Notes under the pieces: model-generated | Seen by the model: the letters and a program-made list of their open reading frames with translations, nothing else | What the model was told of the DNA's origin: nothing | Databases searched by the model: none | Assembly (NCBI GenBank): GCA_963585895.1 | Contig: OY757939.1 | Coordinates: 29,839,731-29,903,730, forward strand | Reading direction: 5' to 3' | DNA from: Sepioteuthis lessoniana | Lineage: Eukaryota > Mollusca > Cephalopoda > Myopsida > Loliginidae | Length of the DNA: 64,000 bases | Program-made: the position numbers and the translations under genes | Part shown: positions 45,571-58,703 of the stretch, piece after piece | How positions within the stretch are numbered: position 1 is the stretch's first letter | Layout of the letters: each line of letters begins with the position of its first letter

Positions 45571-47741
45571 GTAAGTCCCTCTGAGATAGCTAGTCGTCAT
45601 ACTTTACTAATCACACTATGACTTCTTTCTAGAATTATACCATTGACAGTTCCTCTGGAGGTATCTCAAATGAGAAAGAACTTCTCTCCTCCTCTTCCTC
45701 CCTGTAATCATCAAGTGCCTTCGCATAAATAGTTTTTATTATATATGCTATCTTCTTTACCTTTAAGTTTCTTCTTAACAAATTAATACATTTCCTTTAC
45801 ATAGCTTTCTTTTTCTTCTCCCACTCAAAAAACAAAAATAAAAACTTATTCTATGACTATTTTTTTCACCTGTCTAATTGGTATGAGGACTTATATTCTT
45901 TTTGTCCTCTTTATAACGTCACTCAATTCAATTGCTTCAGCCATAATCAGTCCTCCTCTCTGCCCTGTGAAGATGACCCCCTCCCCTGCCATCAACTGTT
46001 CAGTTGCAGACATTGGAATATGATCTTTATACCCAAGTTGGTTACATTTCAATATTTGCCATCAGAGATCTTTTCACTTCATCCCGTTCTTCCTGATATT
46101 CAGATTAAGCCTTATCTACTTTATTCGAGTAAAAATAAAAAAATTTAAAAAAATATAAGCCACGTGAATATTATCAAGAATAAAAAAAACTCTTTCTATT
46201 GATTTTTTTTTTTTTTCTGTATTGTTTTCCAGTAGATATCTTAATTATTCATTATAACTTTTTGTTTAAGATGACACATACTTCTGGACACTAAAAGTTT
46301 ATCCTTTTTGGAAGAGTCAAAGGAATTTTCATAATAGATTTCATAATAATCTTTATTAAACTAAGATTATTTTTTTCAATTCTTAGGCTTACAGATTTGA
46401 TTGATTTAATGAGAAAAGATAATTAATTTTGGTTTGATGTCCAAATTTCCTAGGTTAGAACTTTTCTCTCACTTGACTATTAAAGTATCATTTATTTCTA
46501 TCCAGTTTTGTCTTGAGCTGAATTTCCATACAAGACTACTCTTTTTCTCCTCTTCCTCTTCTCAGAACTAACAAAAAAAAATGTTCACTTTTTATTCAAG
46601 TTTTTATATTCCATTTTATTATCTTTACTTTCTCATTATGTTTCTGTTTGCATCTATTTGCCTCATGAAGATATGGCTCTGTTTTTCTCCCTTGATATCG
46701 TGTTTTGTTTAATGGTGATTTTTTTAAAAAAATCTATACTAACGCAATAATGCATTCCTGATGACTGTACTCCCCTCTCTGTAACTCCCTCCCTCTCCTA
46801 CTTTTTTCGGCCAATTGATTTTTTTATGCCTTTCTTTTCTCTTACCTAACCTGTCAAAACTATTAATGGAAATTAACCTATTTTTCTTACATACTGGCTC
46901 AGAAAGCTTTGCAAATAGCAAAGTAACTGTTTTCTCATAGCTGCAGCTTAGGAGGAGATGACTTGTGTGCAAGGCATTCAGTTCCAATATTCCAGAGATT
47001 CTTTAGAAACTATTTCTACTCTTTCCCTTTTAGTTAAATAAGGTCTTAAAATAGAACAATGTTATTATTACATCTATTATCTATTGTCATCTCATGTCTT
47101 CAAATGGTAAAAGCTACCATTTGTGATGGTAGGTACAAAAATACATTTTGGTGTTGTGTGTGTGTGCGTGTATGTTTTTTTTTTTTGTTTTGTTTTTTTT
47201 TTTTTAATTTTGGGCACGAAAACTTGTCATTTGATTTAGCATGCAAATCTAGATAGAGGTTCCTTTAGACTGGTGATTACTACAGTAAGTCCTTTCAACC
47301 AGTTTATAGGCACTTGTTTATTATTATTTAGTATATATTTTTAAAGATCTATTTCAATCACTCATTATTGTAATTGGTGTATTTTTCTCCTTTTTGCTAA
47401 CTTAGCTCATTTCTTGAATTTCTTTTTTTATTGTTGGCACAATTCAAACAAATTTTGAACACCAAATTTAAATGTTTCTTCATAAGAATGTTGTTGGATT
47501 TTGTTTTGATTGTACCACTTGCAAGTGCTTTGTTTGCTAGAGTTATTTTTCTGCCTTTTTTTTTTTCTTTTTTTTTCATTTCTTTTTTTTTCTTTTTTTT
47601 TTTTAAGTTTAATTTATTTATGACCATCCTATTGCTTTTTGACTTTCTTCATCTGCATGATCACTTTTTGACAAATTTACATTCCCCTCCTCCTTCACTC
47701 TCTTTATGTTGGAATTGTACACTATATGTTCACTATAACAG

Positions 47742-47780
47742 CAGCAAACAAGTCCCCTTCTGTTCTGTACACTCTTCACA
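47742..47780 (+). CDS. Candidate 39-bp microexon of the AGAP-like gene
   Basis: An acceptor-like TTCACTATAACAG and a strong donor GTAAGT enclose 39 bp, a multiple of three. In phase 0 it reads QQTSPLLFCTLFT with no stop and an ending (LFT) like the family consensus end. A pyrimidine-rich stretch lies at 47685-47705. Short open segments with splice-like ends arise by chance in introns this long, so this is only a candidate. Confidence 0.2.
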
Positions 47781-50700
47781 GTAAGTGGTGTTGAGAGCCA
47801 TTCAAATCTATTTCTCCTCTATTGGTGCATGAAGTCCTAGAAGGAAGTTTAGGATCACACGTCATTGATAGGTTTTCAATATATCCGTGGTTTGTTCATC
47901 AATTAAACTTAGTCAGTTTGGAACTTTATTATTTCATTGCTTTGCAAACTTTTAAAATCTTTTCCAATCCTGCACTTGTATCTTTTTAAAGCACAATTTT
48001 TTAAAAAATTGTCCCCTATTAATCAGTTTTATAATGGTAGCTTTTAGACAGTTTCGAAGTAGTAATAGTAGTAGTATTATTGTGTTAATATTCTTATCAT
48101 TCTTTTAAACGTCTCTTTTGGAGTGATAGTGTGGGGGGATGTTTCCTCATTAGTATTAATGAAAAGCAATTAATATACCTAAATAATTCAATGTGTAAAA
48201 TCATTCTTCTCAGCCTTTTCACTTTTAATTTAGTTTCTTCATATTAAATGAAACACTTGGGAAATTCGTTTGTTTTATGATTAATGTAAATCATCTAACT
48301 TTTAATCACAGCTTTAATATGAAGGTTTAGCTTTATTTCATCTTTGTCATTTTAGATTTTGTTTTCTTTATTCATGTGATTGACTTTATAAATTTGACCC
48401 ATTGCTGTTCACTAATCATGTTTTTCATTGCTACTAATATGTATCATTCATCTGTTGACTTGTGTTTATTATTCTTTTTATTTTCAAGCCAACATACGTG
48501 GTATGTGATATTCTCTGATTGCTTTCTTTCTTTCTTTCTTTCTTTTTTTTTTTTTTTTTTTTTTTTTTTGCTCTCCTGGATTTTATTTCCTGGTCCCTTT
48601 GTGTCACCACTAAATAGACTTAGTTGCCTAGTGCAGAACCATTTGACAATAGATTTTTAATCTTTTTTTTCTTTTTTTTTCCCCCCCCTCTTGATTTGAA
48701 AACCATTTAGAATCCTTCCTGTAATGGTATCTTTTTTTCTTTTCACTTCACTCTGACTTGTGTGGTTAGTTATACAAGTAGAATATCTTAGCCTTTTTAT
48801 TGTAATGTATTTTAGTTTGTTTCTTGAAATCTTTTTCTTTTCTTCCTGTTTTATTTGATGGTGACATTGATTCTTATTAAGTTACAGTTCTACCTAAATT
48901 TTATTTATTAAGTGATTTTAATTTATAATAATTTGTTCTGCTGTTGTTTCTAGTCATTTCTTTCATATTCTGCTGCTGCAGTGTCATCATGCTGCAACAC
49001 ACACATTATTAGTTCTTATTCTAGTTGTGATATGTTAAAACATTTTTGTGATTATAATTGATTTGTTTGTGTCAGCTGATTCCCCTCCCTCCCCAAAAGC
49101 TGAGCGTGTGTGTGTGTGATATCTTTACTGCCACCTGCCAATAATCTGTCACCTTTATTTCTAAAAGAAAAAAAAATCCAATGAGGACTTGAGATGCTTA
49201 TTGAAAAACAGTTAATATGTAAGAAACAACTGAATATCTACAGAAATTTTTCTTTCTGTAATTTCTCCTTTAAACTTTATTCACTTTGTTGTGATACTTG
49301 TTGAAAAACACAAATCATTTTTAACACTTTTTTTTTCCTCTTATTCAATTTGCTGTCCCCACCTCACTTTTATATCAAATGCTTTTTTTTTTTTTAAATC
49401 CATTTTTGGATGATTAGCTGAAGCTTCTATGATTGCCACAGGCTTTTTTGCTTCTTTCATATATTTGAGCATCTTATTTTCCTTTGCTTATGGAAGCCTA
49501 TTCCTGTCTAAATTTATCTTCATCAACATCTTTATCCTTTGCTCATTTTTTCACATTTAATTTGCATGTATTATTCACTAATTCATCCATTTTATTATCA
49601 TTATTACTATTTATTATTCAGTTTAATTCATTGTTGTTTCATATTTTATGATATTCAGTATGACGAGATTTTCTTTTGGGATTTATGGGTTGTTGTTTTT
49701 TTATTTCTCATTAGATTAATTGTTAAAGAAAGCTTTTTGATGAATGACAGATTGAAGGAGTGTTTATTATATAATTTGGATAAATACATTGTTGCAACTC
49801 CAAGATACATGAATTATTTTATTTTGTAAAAATAAATATATTTCTCAAATAAAGCAAAGATTATTTGATGCAAATACTTATTTGAATTATGTGCTACTTT
49901 GAGATTGCTTAGGAAAATTCTACTTTAATTTGATTAATTGATTTTGTGGTTGTTGAGTCACCAATGAAATTTTTCACTTGATTAGCTGTCACTAAAATGT
50001 ATAAGCATGTCATGCTTCTAAGAACTTTTATCATCTGCTATGAAGGTATGACAAGATGTGACCATTACATTTATCAATAGAATATTTGTACAGAATTCTA
50101 CTTTAAAGAGTAGCTGGAAATTCAAAGGATTCTTTCAAAGAAGTTTTTTTTTATCTAAAAAATTTTAAGAAAATATATATTTTTTATTCCTTAATGCTTA
50201 TGGATATTGTTGGTAATTTGATAATAATTTTAGCTTGACTTAGTGTGATTGTATCAAATCTTATTGATTGTTGCATAGGTTTAAATATTCAACAACTAGA
50301 TGTAATAAAGCTTTGATTTAAAAATATAAATTTCAAATTAGTGTATCTTAATTTTTTTAACTCAATATTTATCTAATGATTAAATTAGCAATTTTATGTT
50401 AAGTTACTGCTGACATTAAATGTGAAGACATTTGTTTAAAATGCATTAAATTAAAAAGTTAAGAATCTGTTACTATTTATCTCAGTTTAAAAAATGTTAT
50501 ATTTCTTAAATAATTTATATTTATCCCGATTTTAAATTTTACACAACTAATGTTTATTGAAACAAAGATCAGGATAAAATTCTTACTTATATCATAACAG
50601 TACTCTAAGCCCATAAATACCCATCTTGGCTTATAATTCTGTTTTTATTAAATCATTTTCATTCAAAGTTTTTATATGCTCCCTAACTTTCTTTTCATGA

Positions 50701-50980
50701 ATTTTCTTCAACTTGTCAAAAACTGAAGGATTGATTGGCAAGAATGTTCTTGTTAACCTTCAGATTCTAATATCCCAACATTTTTTCTTTAATTTTCTTA
50801 CACTACCATTAATGAAATTTATTGTAACAAGAACTGTGTTCATTTTGGGGGGTTATTTGTAGATTATTGGGTCAGTTTTTCCTTATTTATATCATTGCCT
50901 GTGTTATATAGGTTTTCAAAAGATATTTTTAGCAAACTTCAAGTTTTTGGTGGTTTTGAATTTTTGAATTTTATAAAAGT

Positions 50981-51012
<32 letters not shown>

Positions 51013-51701
51013 TCAAAATTATTTTTCTCTTTTATGATTTAGGAACAATAACATTGCTGTTTCTTTTTCTACGCATGTATTGGTTTTTACAAACACACAC
51101 ACACATATATATATAAAGAGAGAGATTTTCAATTGTTTTATTATATTTGTGAAATATATTTTGCTCTACTAATGATTGAATTAAAACAATTTTTCACAAC
51201 AGGCTCAGTAATTGTCTTTGTTAAAATTACTTGTATTCATAAGCACTGTTAGAAATTGAGTAATATCATATAATTGAATATATCTATAGTAATCTTTATA
51301 AGTCTTTTGTCTTATTTTAATGTGTGTGTGTTGTAATATGTAAGTAGATAGACACACCTCATTGGGTGTTGGGGGATGTGTAAAAGTGAATCAATGTAAA
51401 ATGACTCCTAAGCTCCCACTCATTCTCACTCTCTTCAACATTTTCTATCGGTAACTAAACTTTATTTCTTAGCTTTCTCCTTTCAGTTGGTCATCATTTT
51501 GTTATCAAAAGTTAAGAGATTAAGGATTATCTAGACTGTGGGATTAGAATAAAATTGTTGGCAACTTTTTGAAATCATGGCAAGTGTATTAAGGTAACAT
51601 TTACCTATCATTCTAGCTTCCCTTGAAATGATTGTTTATTGTATAAAATAGTCTTCTTTAGGTCTTTTTGAATTAAGCATTAGCATTTTTTCATTCAAAT
51701 G

Positions 51702-51755
51702 TATACCCATAAGTTTTTTAATTTGAAATACCAAATTAAAAAACTTATGAGTATA
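51702..51755. repeat. 24-bp inverted repeat (hairpin)
   Basis: The arms 51702-51725 and 51732-51755 pair with one mismatch around loop AAATAC. The arm contains CATAAGTTTTTTAATTTG. Confidence 0.85.
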
Positions 51756-53193
51756 TATTTCATGTCAGATAAAAATACTTAAAGTTATCAAAATATTCTT
51801 AAGGTTTAAAACAAATACTGATCAAAAAAATTTTTTCATGTGTTGTTATCAAATCCTATTTTGTTTTCATTATCAAATTAACCTATCTATTTTATTTATA
51901 TAAACCTATTCCCTTGTCTTATAATCACCAATGCCCAATGATGTAGACATTAATTAGTCTTAGATTGATTTTAACTAATAATATCATTATTATTTAGAAA
52001 AGCCCCTCTTTCTGTGCTTAACATTTAATCTAAAAATGTTCTGGTGACAATACTTTTCAATTATGAAATCATCTTAAACAAGAAGTATTTTCTTTTGAAA
52101 CTTCAACCTCATTATTCCATCAAACATGATAAATAACAATAAATTATTTAAATAAAAAGAAGGGAATTGTGTTTTCAAGCAGATGTTCAGAAGGATGAGG
52201 GTAAAAAGAAAACTTCCTAATTCATTAAAGCCCCCACCTCACTATTTAATCTCAGACAGATGCAACGTCTCTAGCCCAAGGCCAAAGACTTGGGCAACAG
52301 ACTCTTAAATGTTTGTTGTTGGCTCTCATCATTTGTAAACTGTATCATCTCATGTTGGCAAGAAAAACCTTTCTCTATCTTCTTTAAAGTTTCTTTCTAA
52401 TAACATATTCAACACTTGCACTTTTTCTTAATGCAGTCATTCATCTTTCTAATCTCATAAGCTTTTTGTCCTTAAGATTAGTCACTAAGTAAATAGAAAG
52501 TCAAGTACTTTGTTCTTTTAGCCAAGTTTTTTAAATACTTAATAGAAATTTTAGTCCTAATTTAGTCTTCAGTCCTACAGACACTCATTGTGAATATATT
52601 CTTTTCAATGAAAAATGTCTTTCATCAGGTATTGGTGATGATTTCAACTGAAAGAAGAACAGATAGAAAAGTAAATGAGAAACATTATTATTTGCAATAT
52701 ACACTTATGTACTTTTGGTGTCTTCATCTTTGTTGGTGTAATAATAACAGCATACTGAAATACTCTTCTGGTGTTTTTCATACAAGGTGCAATATCCAAA
52801 ACTAAAATAACAACTAAGATGAGAATACTTGTCCAATTGTATCAGTGAATTATAATAATTCCTCATCTTGGAAATTCAGACTAAAAAAAAAAATCTTCAA
52901 ACTTGTAATCTTCAAATTGTTATAAACATTTTTTCTTCCTTCTAACATTGGATATTTTTCTTTCATCTTCTTTTTGTTTCCTCACATTTAAAAACATCCC
53001 TTTCTGATTGTTTTCATTTATTGATTACTAAAATAGTTACAAATGTAATATCCCCTTTCTATGTATAACATAGTAAAGGTTTGTTTTTTTTATTTACTGA
53101 TGTCACAGGCAAATCAAGAGTGGCATTTATAATATCTACAAACTCATCAAAAACCAATGTTCCCTTTAAGCAATATATATAATATATATAACC

Positions 53194-53194
<1 letters not shown>

Positions 53195-53235
<41 letters not shown>

Positions 53236-53258
53236 ACACACACACACACATACACACA
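53195..53258. repeat. Palindromic (TG)n(CG)n(CA)n tract
   Basis: About 15 TG units, then CGCGCGCGC, then about nine CA units and a TACACACA end. It alternates purine and pyrimidine almost throughout and is self-complementary. Confidence 0.9.
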
Positions 53259-54427
53259 GGGTAAGTTATCATCTAAATTATACAGAAATGAAAATAACAC
53301 TGACATCTCACTTTATCATCTGTATTTACCAAAATTACTTGAAAATATCTTGAAATACTATATTTATTCAAAGAAATCTTGATTAGCTTCAACCATCGAC
53401 TTCAGAAACTCCTACAAGACTTTCTGATTGTAACCTTGTTTGAATTGGTAAATACTGTTATCCTTGCCTTCAGTTCATCTTTGGTGTTGGATAGAGTTTT
53501 GGTCTCTCACTCAACTGAGCCCCACACATAGTAATCAAGGAGATTGCAATCTGGGGACTTGGGCAACCAGATGTTAGGGGCGATGTGGTCACAGAAATTT
53601 TCTCATAGCCAACACTGGGTTCTCTTGTTTATGTGGTATGGTGCAATGTAATGTTGCTCGATATAGGGTCTTCCAGTAGCTACCCTCTTGATCCACAAAA
53701 GCACTTCCTCTGTATTGAGTCTGAGATGGAAAGATAAAAGGAGACATCACCATCATTAATGACCACCCCAAATACCAGGATGTTGACTGGGTGTTCAGTT
53801 TTTATGAATATCAGTACATCTTTTAGCGACAGAGAAAGCCAACAGTTGTTTTGTGAATTCATCATTTGATCCTGGTAGAAATTTTTCTCATTTGAGAAAA
53901 AACAAAGCATGTTTGTTTGAAGGGGATGCTTGAGTTTGTCGAAAAGCTTTGCAGCTTGGTCTTTCCTCTCATCCTGTGATAAAAATTGATTGTTTCTCAC
54001 CTTGTATGAGAAATAGCAAATGTCTTTATGCACTCTATGTCTGCTACTCAAACACTCTAGTGTCTCTGGTTACAGACCTGATTAAATTGTTGGGATCATT
54101 GCCAATCATGGCCTGGATCTCACCAACAAATTCAGTAGTACTTATCAGAATGAGGATTCCAAAGTTCTGTATCTTCATATTCAAATCTTTTCAAATCCTC
54201 TGCACTGTTTTTAGATTGACACCCAAACACTCTGATATCTTCATATTAGAGATTCTGGTTTGAATGCCATGTAGTTCAGCATGCCATTTCCAAATTTCTG
54301 GAGGAGTGAATTGAGTCATGGTGTTGCTTTCCTTACAGACAGTGCCCAACTTACTCTAGTTTGCTGCAACTGTAGACAATGTGTATGCACAAAATAAATA
54401 ATTTAGAATGGTGACAATTTACCCATC
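53259..54427 (-). pseudogene. Mariner-type transposase element, inactive
   Basis: The ends form inverted repeats: GGGTAAGTTATCATCTAAATT at 53259-53279 against ATTTAGAATGGTGACAATTTACCC at 54401-54424 read in reverse. The minus strand starts MTQFTPPEIWKWHAEL at 54319, has a helix-turn-helix-like ISECLGVNLKTVQRI (with a stop soon after), then RHRVHKDICYFSYK, FFSNEKNFYQDQ, NILVFGVVIND, APYHINKRTQCWL and SPDCNLLDYYVWG. Family knowledge: three catalytic Asp residues sit in SDEK, QQDSAP and SPDLNPLD. Here the first is Asn, the second is lost (QHYIAP) and only the third remains. Stops and frameshifts are present, so the element is dead. Its size of about 1.17 kb fits a mariner. Confidence 0.8.
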
Positions 54428-54431
54428 GCTC

Positions 54432-54468
<37 letters not shown>

Positions 54469-54475
54469 TTGTGAA
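54428..54475. repeat. (TA)n(TG)n microsatellite
   Basis: TA units followed by a few GT units, adjoining the mariner end. Confidence 0.9.
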
Positions 54476-55006
54476 GTAAAATATCTCGTATGTAGATAAA
54501 AATTTAATAATATTTTAGTTTTTTTAAGTTATTTAATGTTACTTTTATTTATAGACACAGTAATACCATCTTAAATAAGATGAAGCCTATTTGATGGTGC
54601 TAATGTGATAATATTTTCTGTACAAAATATTAAAGAAAAAATGTTTTTCTTTATTTGATGATGATGATAGTTACTTTGTATTTTTATATCATCCAGTGGA
54701 ATATCTTCCATTTTTTTTATCCCCACCCAATTTCTTTACCAGAAATAACTTTATACCTATTTTTGTTTTTATTATTATTATTTTAGTTTTTTTTTTTTTC
54801 TCAATATATTTTAATTATAAAGCATCTGTGTTTCAGTTAATCTGTCAATTGAAAAGATTTGTAAGTAAATATGAGGGGGAAAAGGGTACCATTTTCCCAT
54901 GTTGGTTTACTACAAGTGTTTTCTGTTGAATAATAATATTGAGCTGTACTACTGCTTTAGTTTCTAGTATGTTGTTTCACATGTTTGAACTCCTCATCCT
55001 TTGTAG

Positions 55007-55108
55007 GGTAAAATGGATAAGTTTATGATGGATTTGAGTATCCACAACAGTAGTCCATTCACGCCTCTTCTGACTAGAATGGCCCAAGTCCGCTCCAGCC
55101 TGGTCATA
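55007..55108 (+). CDS. AGAP-like gene, alternative-type exon (34 codons, variant b)
   Basis: A 102-bp exon with acceptor CATCCTTTGTAG and donor GTAAGT, phase 0 at both ends, open throughout. It reads GKMDKFMMDLSIHNSSPF, then TPLLTRMAQVRSSLVI. Its length equals that of the exon at 33981, but similarity is weak: only a TP-x-x-x-R-x-x-x-x-x-S-S pattern can be aligned. It is more hydrophobic than the other exons (Met/Leu-rich, ending SSLVI), so it could form a short helix rather than a disordered linker. Membership in the gene rests on strand, phase, splice sites and position between two better-supported exons. Confidence 0.6.
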
Positions 55109-55280
55109 GTAAGTGTCTCTCATCCATCTGTCCGTCATCATCTGTCCGTACATCCAGCAGCAGAATTTTGCCTTTATCTACATGTTTATTTTTTTCCAAT
55201 TTTCTTTATAATTTTTTTAAGTAAACAAACTTTTCATCTGTTCATTGGCATTATTATTTTTAAATTAGAATAATAATAGT

Positions 55281-55281
55281 A

Positions 55282-55320
<39 letters not shown>

Positions 55321-55321
55321 G
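55281..55321. repeat. (ATT)n microsatellite
   Basis: About 13 uninterrupted ATT units. Confidence 0.95.
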
Positions 55322-57856
55322 TCAAAAAATTTTGTTATTTTTCTTTATCTTATTTCTAAGTTTGTAATTTTTTTGTCTTGAAAAAAAAATTCAAACCCTG
55401 GAACTACCCTGCTTTTTGCCCACAACCTTGTTATGTTGCTATTCCTGAAATGGTTGTTCCCCACCCGACACCTTGTAGTAAAGACCTGTTTAGATGCTGT
55501 CAGACCTGCTCGTAATCAATTGTGCATATAGGCTGACCAATCATTTATTCCTTATTGCTCCTCCTTTATATGCAAAAAAGTTGCAACATTTCTAATCCTT
55601 CTAGATACTCCTTCCCCCACTTCCTTTTTTATTCTTTTTTGAAAATGAAATAAATATCTTGAGGTTTTATTTAGAAGCAGTGCTATTGATATTTAGTGGA
55701 ATGCTATAATAATTTTATTATTATTATTCACTGTATGTGAGTTTTGATTCTGCTGAAACTTTTTGTGTGTGTGTTGCAACTTGCAGAACTTTGATGCATG
55801 AGAGTTGAGTGTCTCCTGAAAATTATCCATGTCATCTATGGTTACTGGAATGATAAAGAAAAGCATTGCCTGTTTTTTTTGGTGGGTGGGGTTGTCACAT
55901 CTTATTTTATTTTTTAAACAAAATCATTAGAGATAGATGTTGGTTTTCAGTTTTCAACCCCCCTTTTTTTTCTGTGTTTGCCTACTTTATTTTGCATATA
56001 TGTCTTGTTTAGAATGTTTAACAACACTTTTTCAAAGATTTTAGGGATTAAATAATAAATTGCTCACTATAAAAATTGTAATCCCTTTTTCTTATATCAA
56101 TTATAGATTTTCATTAAATAGCCACTTAATTATCAAATTGGTCAAAAGGATACATACTAAAAACTACCTATATCATTATAACATAATTTGTTAATAACTA
56201 CTGTAATTTCATTCTAACATTTTTAAATTATTAATAGGGATTCCTTCATTTTTGTGAGTGGGGTAAGCATAAATTTGTCTATATTGACTTTTTAGGGACA
56301 TTTTTTTAGCTTTCTATCCCACTTTGCTATAACCCTCTGATCTCTCTTTTATCATTAAAGATAGAAGTCAGTTAAAACTGTCATGCTATTTGTCCACACA
56401 CAATCACAGAGAACCCATTTTTTTAGTTGTGGTTATGTCTATCAACATCAACTATTCCTACCAATCTCTATCATTCATTCTCTCTCTCTCTCTCTCATTA
56501 AAATATTTTAAAATAACAGTAAAAAACAGTATTTCAAGGTTATCCTTTCATTATTGGAAGAAAATAGATGATAGCTGCTTTTCTAGTTGGGTGTTTTTTT
56601 AAATATATCATTGATTTATATATCATATTCTTATTTAAGAAAAATTGAAATGTGTATTGATCCTCCCCACCTCATGAAGAATATTAATGTTGTCAAAATT
56701 TTAAAATGAAATATAGAATGAGACATGGTGGATACAAGTGATTACTAATTGTTTTGAATGTTTATTAAAAAGGACAAACTAAATGTAGGTTTGACCCACC
56801 CCACCTCACTCCTGAATTATTACATTTTTTTAAAAAAAGATTATTTCCTAAAAATAACTGTCAGGTTTGTGATTTCAACAAGTGGCAGTTACTTTACAGA
56901 TGAATTTTAGACAATATCAAAATGACATTTTTCAATTCAAACTTTCACTAGGAAAAAACTAGATATAAGTTCAATATATTGATTTTTTTTTCTTTAAGAA
57001 TTTAAATTTTTATCATTTTAGGTATTTTTATCAACAAAGACATCTCAATCTAAGCAAAAATAAAACTATTGGCTAATTTATAATTTAATCTATTTGGAAT
57101 TATTTATATCATGTTTTTATTGTTGTCACCCCCCCCCCATTTTAAATACAATGCAGTGACTGATTTTCATTCTTGTGGCACTTAATACTAGCAGATAAAA
57201 AGAAAATATAATAAAAGATAGCTCCTGAATCAAATATGGCTCTTTGGTATTTAATGTTCAGCTTGCAGAAATGTATTGACTTCTTTTTCTTGTCAGAGTT
57301 AATATAAAAAGTAAATAGGAAAACATCTCAAATTATATAATTATATACCAGATATGATCCTAGTCTCACTGGATTAAAACAAATTTAATATCCATGATTA
57401 GTAAAAATATTGAAGTAAAAATTCTATTAGAGGATTTATAATTTAGCTAAGACAGTCATTAATCCAGATTTTAAAAACCTTTAGTATAATATGTATAAAC
57501 AGTCAATCATTTAGAAAGCATTTGATGAATCAAAAGTGCTCAAATGCAGGCTATTAGAACAGTATAAAAACTAAAAAGAATTTAAATCTCACCTTAGTTT
57601 TGTATATTCTATATGAAATAGAAATTAAAATTGTTGATTTATTCATATGAGAGAGAATGACAAAAATAAATAAAAATATATCATCACCTATACCAAATGT
57701 ATATCTTTTGTTCTTAGCCTTTTTACACACACACACATGCATATGTATATATACCAGTAAATTTTCCTGCAGCTATACAGTAGATAAATTTTGTCCATAA
57801 CAATGTCATAATATGCCTAGATAAAGCATAGTATTGACAAGTTAACAACCATATGA

Positions 57857-58250
57857 AAGTCTGATCTCCCTGATGAAATAAAACAAGAATTCTTCCAAGC
57901 TGTAGCCATGTCCCACCTGGACTCTAACTTGGATAAAAAGCTAGATGAAAACTACTCAAGGATGCTGCATGCTGTTTTCGAAGCAGCACCCCACAAAACA
58001 GCAATTGTATGGCCTCTTACCTTCCATCTCACAAACCATTCAAGTAAGATGACCGCTGTTGGAGATACAAGGATGAACCCATATGCAATGTTCTCCTATG
58101 AACTCCTACACATGGACACACCAGCAAAAACTTACATTCATCATCACTGTGTAAACACTTGATGCCATCTAAAGGACTTTCCAGGAGTGATGGCCAGTAT
58201 GGACAGATGACAAGACAGTCAAGGAAATCTGTGTTGTCAGCATGCCTTAA
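57857..58250 (+). pseudogene. RTE-like LINE 3' fragment, plus strand
   Basis: This reads SDLPDEIKQEFFQAVAMSHL, then LDKKLDENYSRMLHAVF, and further on DTPAKTYIHHHC. These match SDLTDKMKRSFFQAAVTSIL, LEKKLDGNYTKMLHAIL and GRPARTYIQQLC of the intact element at 17793-20822. Internal deletions and frameshifts are present. It lies in the opposite orientation to the other RTE-like copies. Confidence 0.75.
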
Positions 58251-58466
58251 TGATGATCCATATATAAACCCAATATATCTCCATAGATGTAAACAAAAAC
58301 CAGTATGAACAGACTACCCTTCCCAGAATGCCCCACTAACTATATTAACATTTCCATCCTGCACCACACATCAGTATATAAAGGTGAGATCCTCTTGAAT
58401 TGATGAGTGTATTTTTGAAAAACTGGCTGTCACCAAGTACTCTTGATTATATATCTATGCTATTCA

Positions 58467-58469
<3 letters not shown>

Positions 58470-58510
<41 letters not shown>
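58470..58510. repeat. (TA)20 microsatellite
   Basis: An uninterrupted TA repeat immediately before a palindromic element. Confidence 0.95.
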
Positions 58511-58514
<4 letters not shown>

Positions 58515-58515
<1 letters not shown>

Positions 58516-58703
58516 CATATAAAAGAAAAACCTTTTAAAATTACTCATATTTTTTTGTAATAATATTTATTTCAGCAGACCCTATATTTTGAAAATGTTA
58601 GACACGGATCTAACATTTTAAATTATTTCTTTGTCTCAAGATGTAGATCTAACAAAATAAATATTATTACAAAAAATTATGAATAATTTTTTCTTTTATA
58701 TGG
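58515..58703. mobile_element. MITE-like element with about 55-bp terminal inverted repeats
   Basis: The left end CCATATAAAAGAAAAA (58515) pairs with the right end TTTTTCTTTTATATGG (58703). The arms continue through TTTTTTGTAATAATATTTATTT at 58550-58572 against AAATAAATATTATTACAAAAAA at 58656-58678. An inner hairpin AAAATGTTAGA-CACGGA-TCTAACATTTT lies at 58592-58619. There is no open frame. It abuts the TA repeat at its left end. Confidence 0.8.

Larger units (their letters stand above)
45571..55006 (+). other. Intron between exons at 45570 and 55007
   Basis: A 9.4-kb intron, very T-rich on this strand. It holds a candidate microexon (47742-47780), a 24-bp hairpin (51702-51755), a palindromic TG-CG-CA tract and a dead mariner-type element. 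T runs occur near 47580 and 48545-48569. No other exon was supported. Confidence 0.6.

Noticed and set aside
47397-47627. Lys-rich minus-strand open frame
   Set aside because: Antisense of T-rich tracts.
53059-53247. Open frame rich in His-Thr
   Set aside because: Translation of a TG/CA microsatellite.
54838-54861. 24-bp segment between TGTGTTTCAG and GTAAGTA
   Set aside because: The splice-like signals are good, but eight residues (LICQLKRF) give no independent support.
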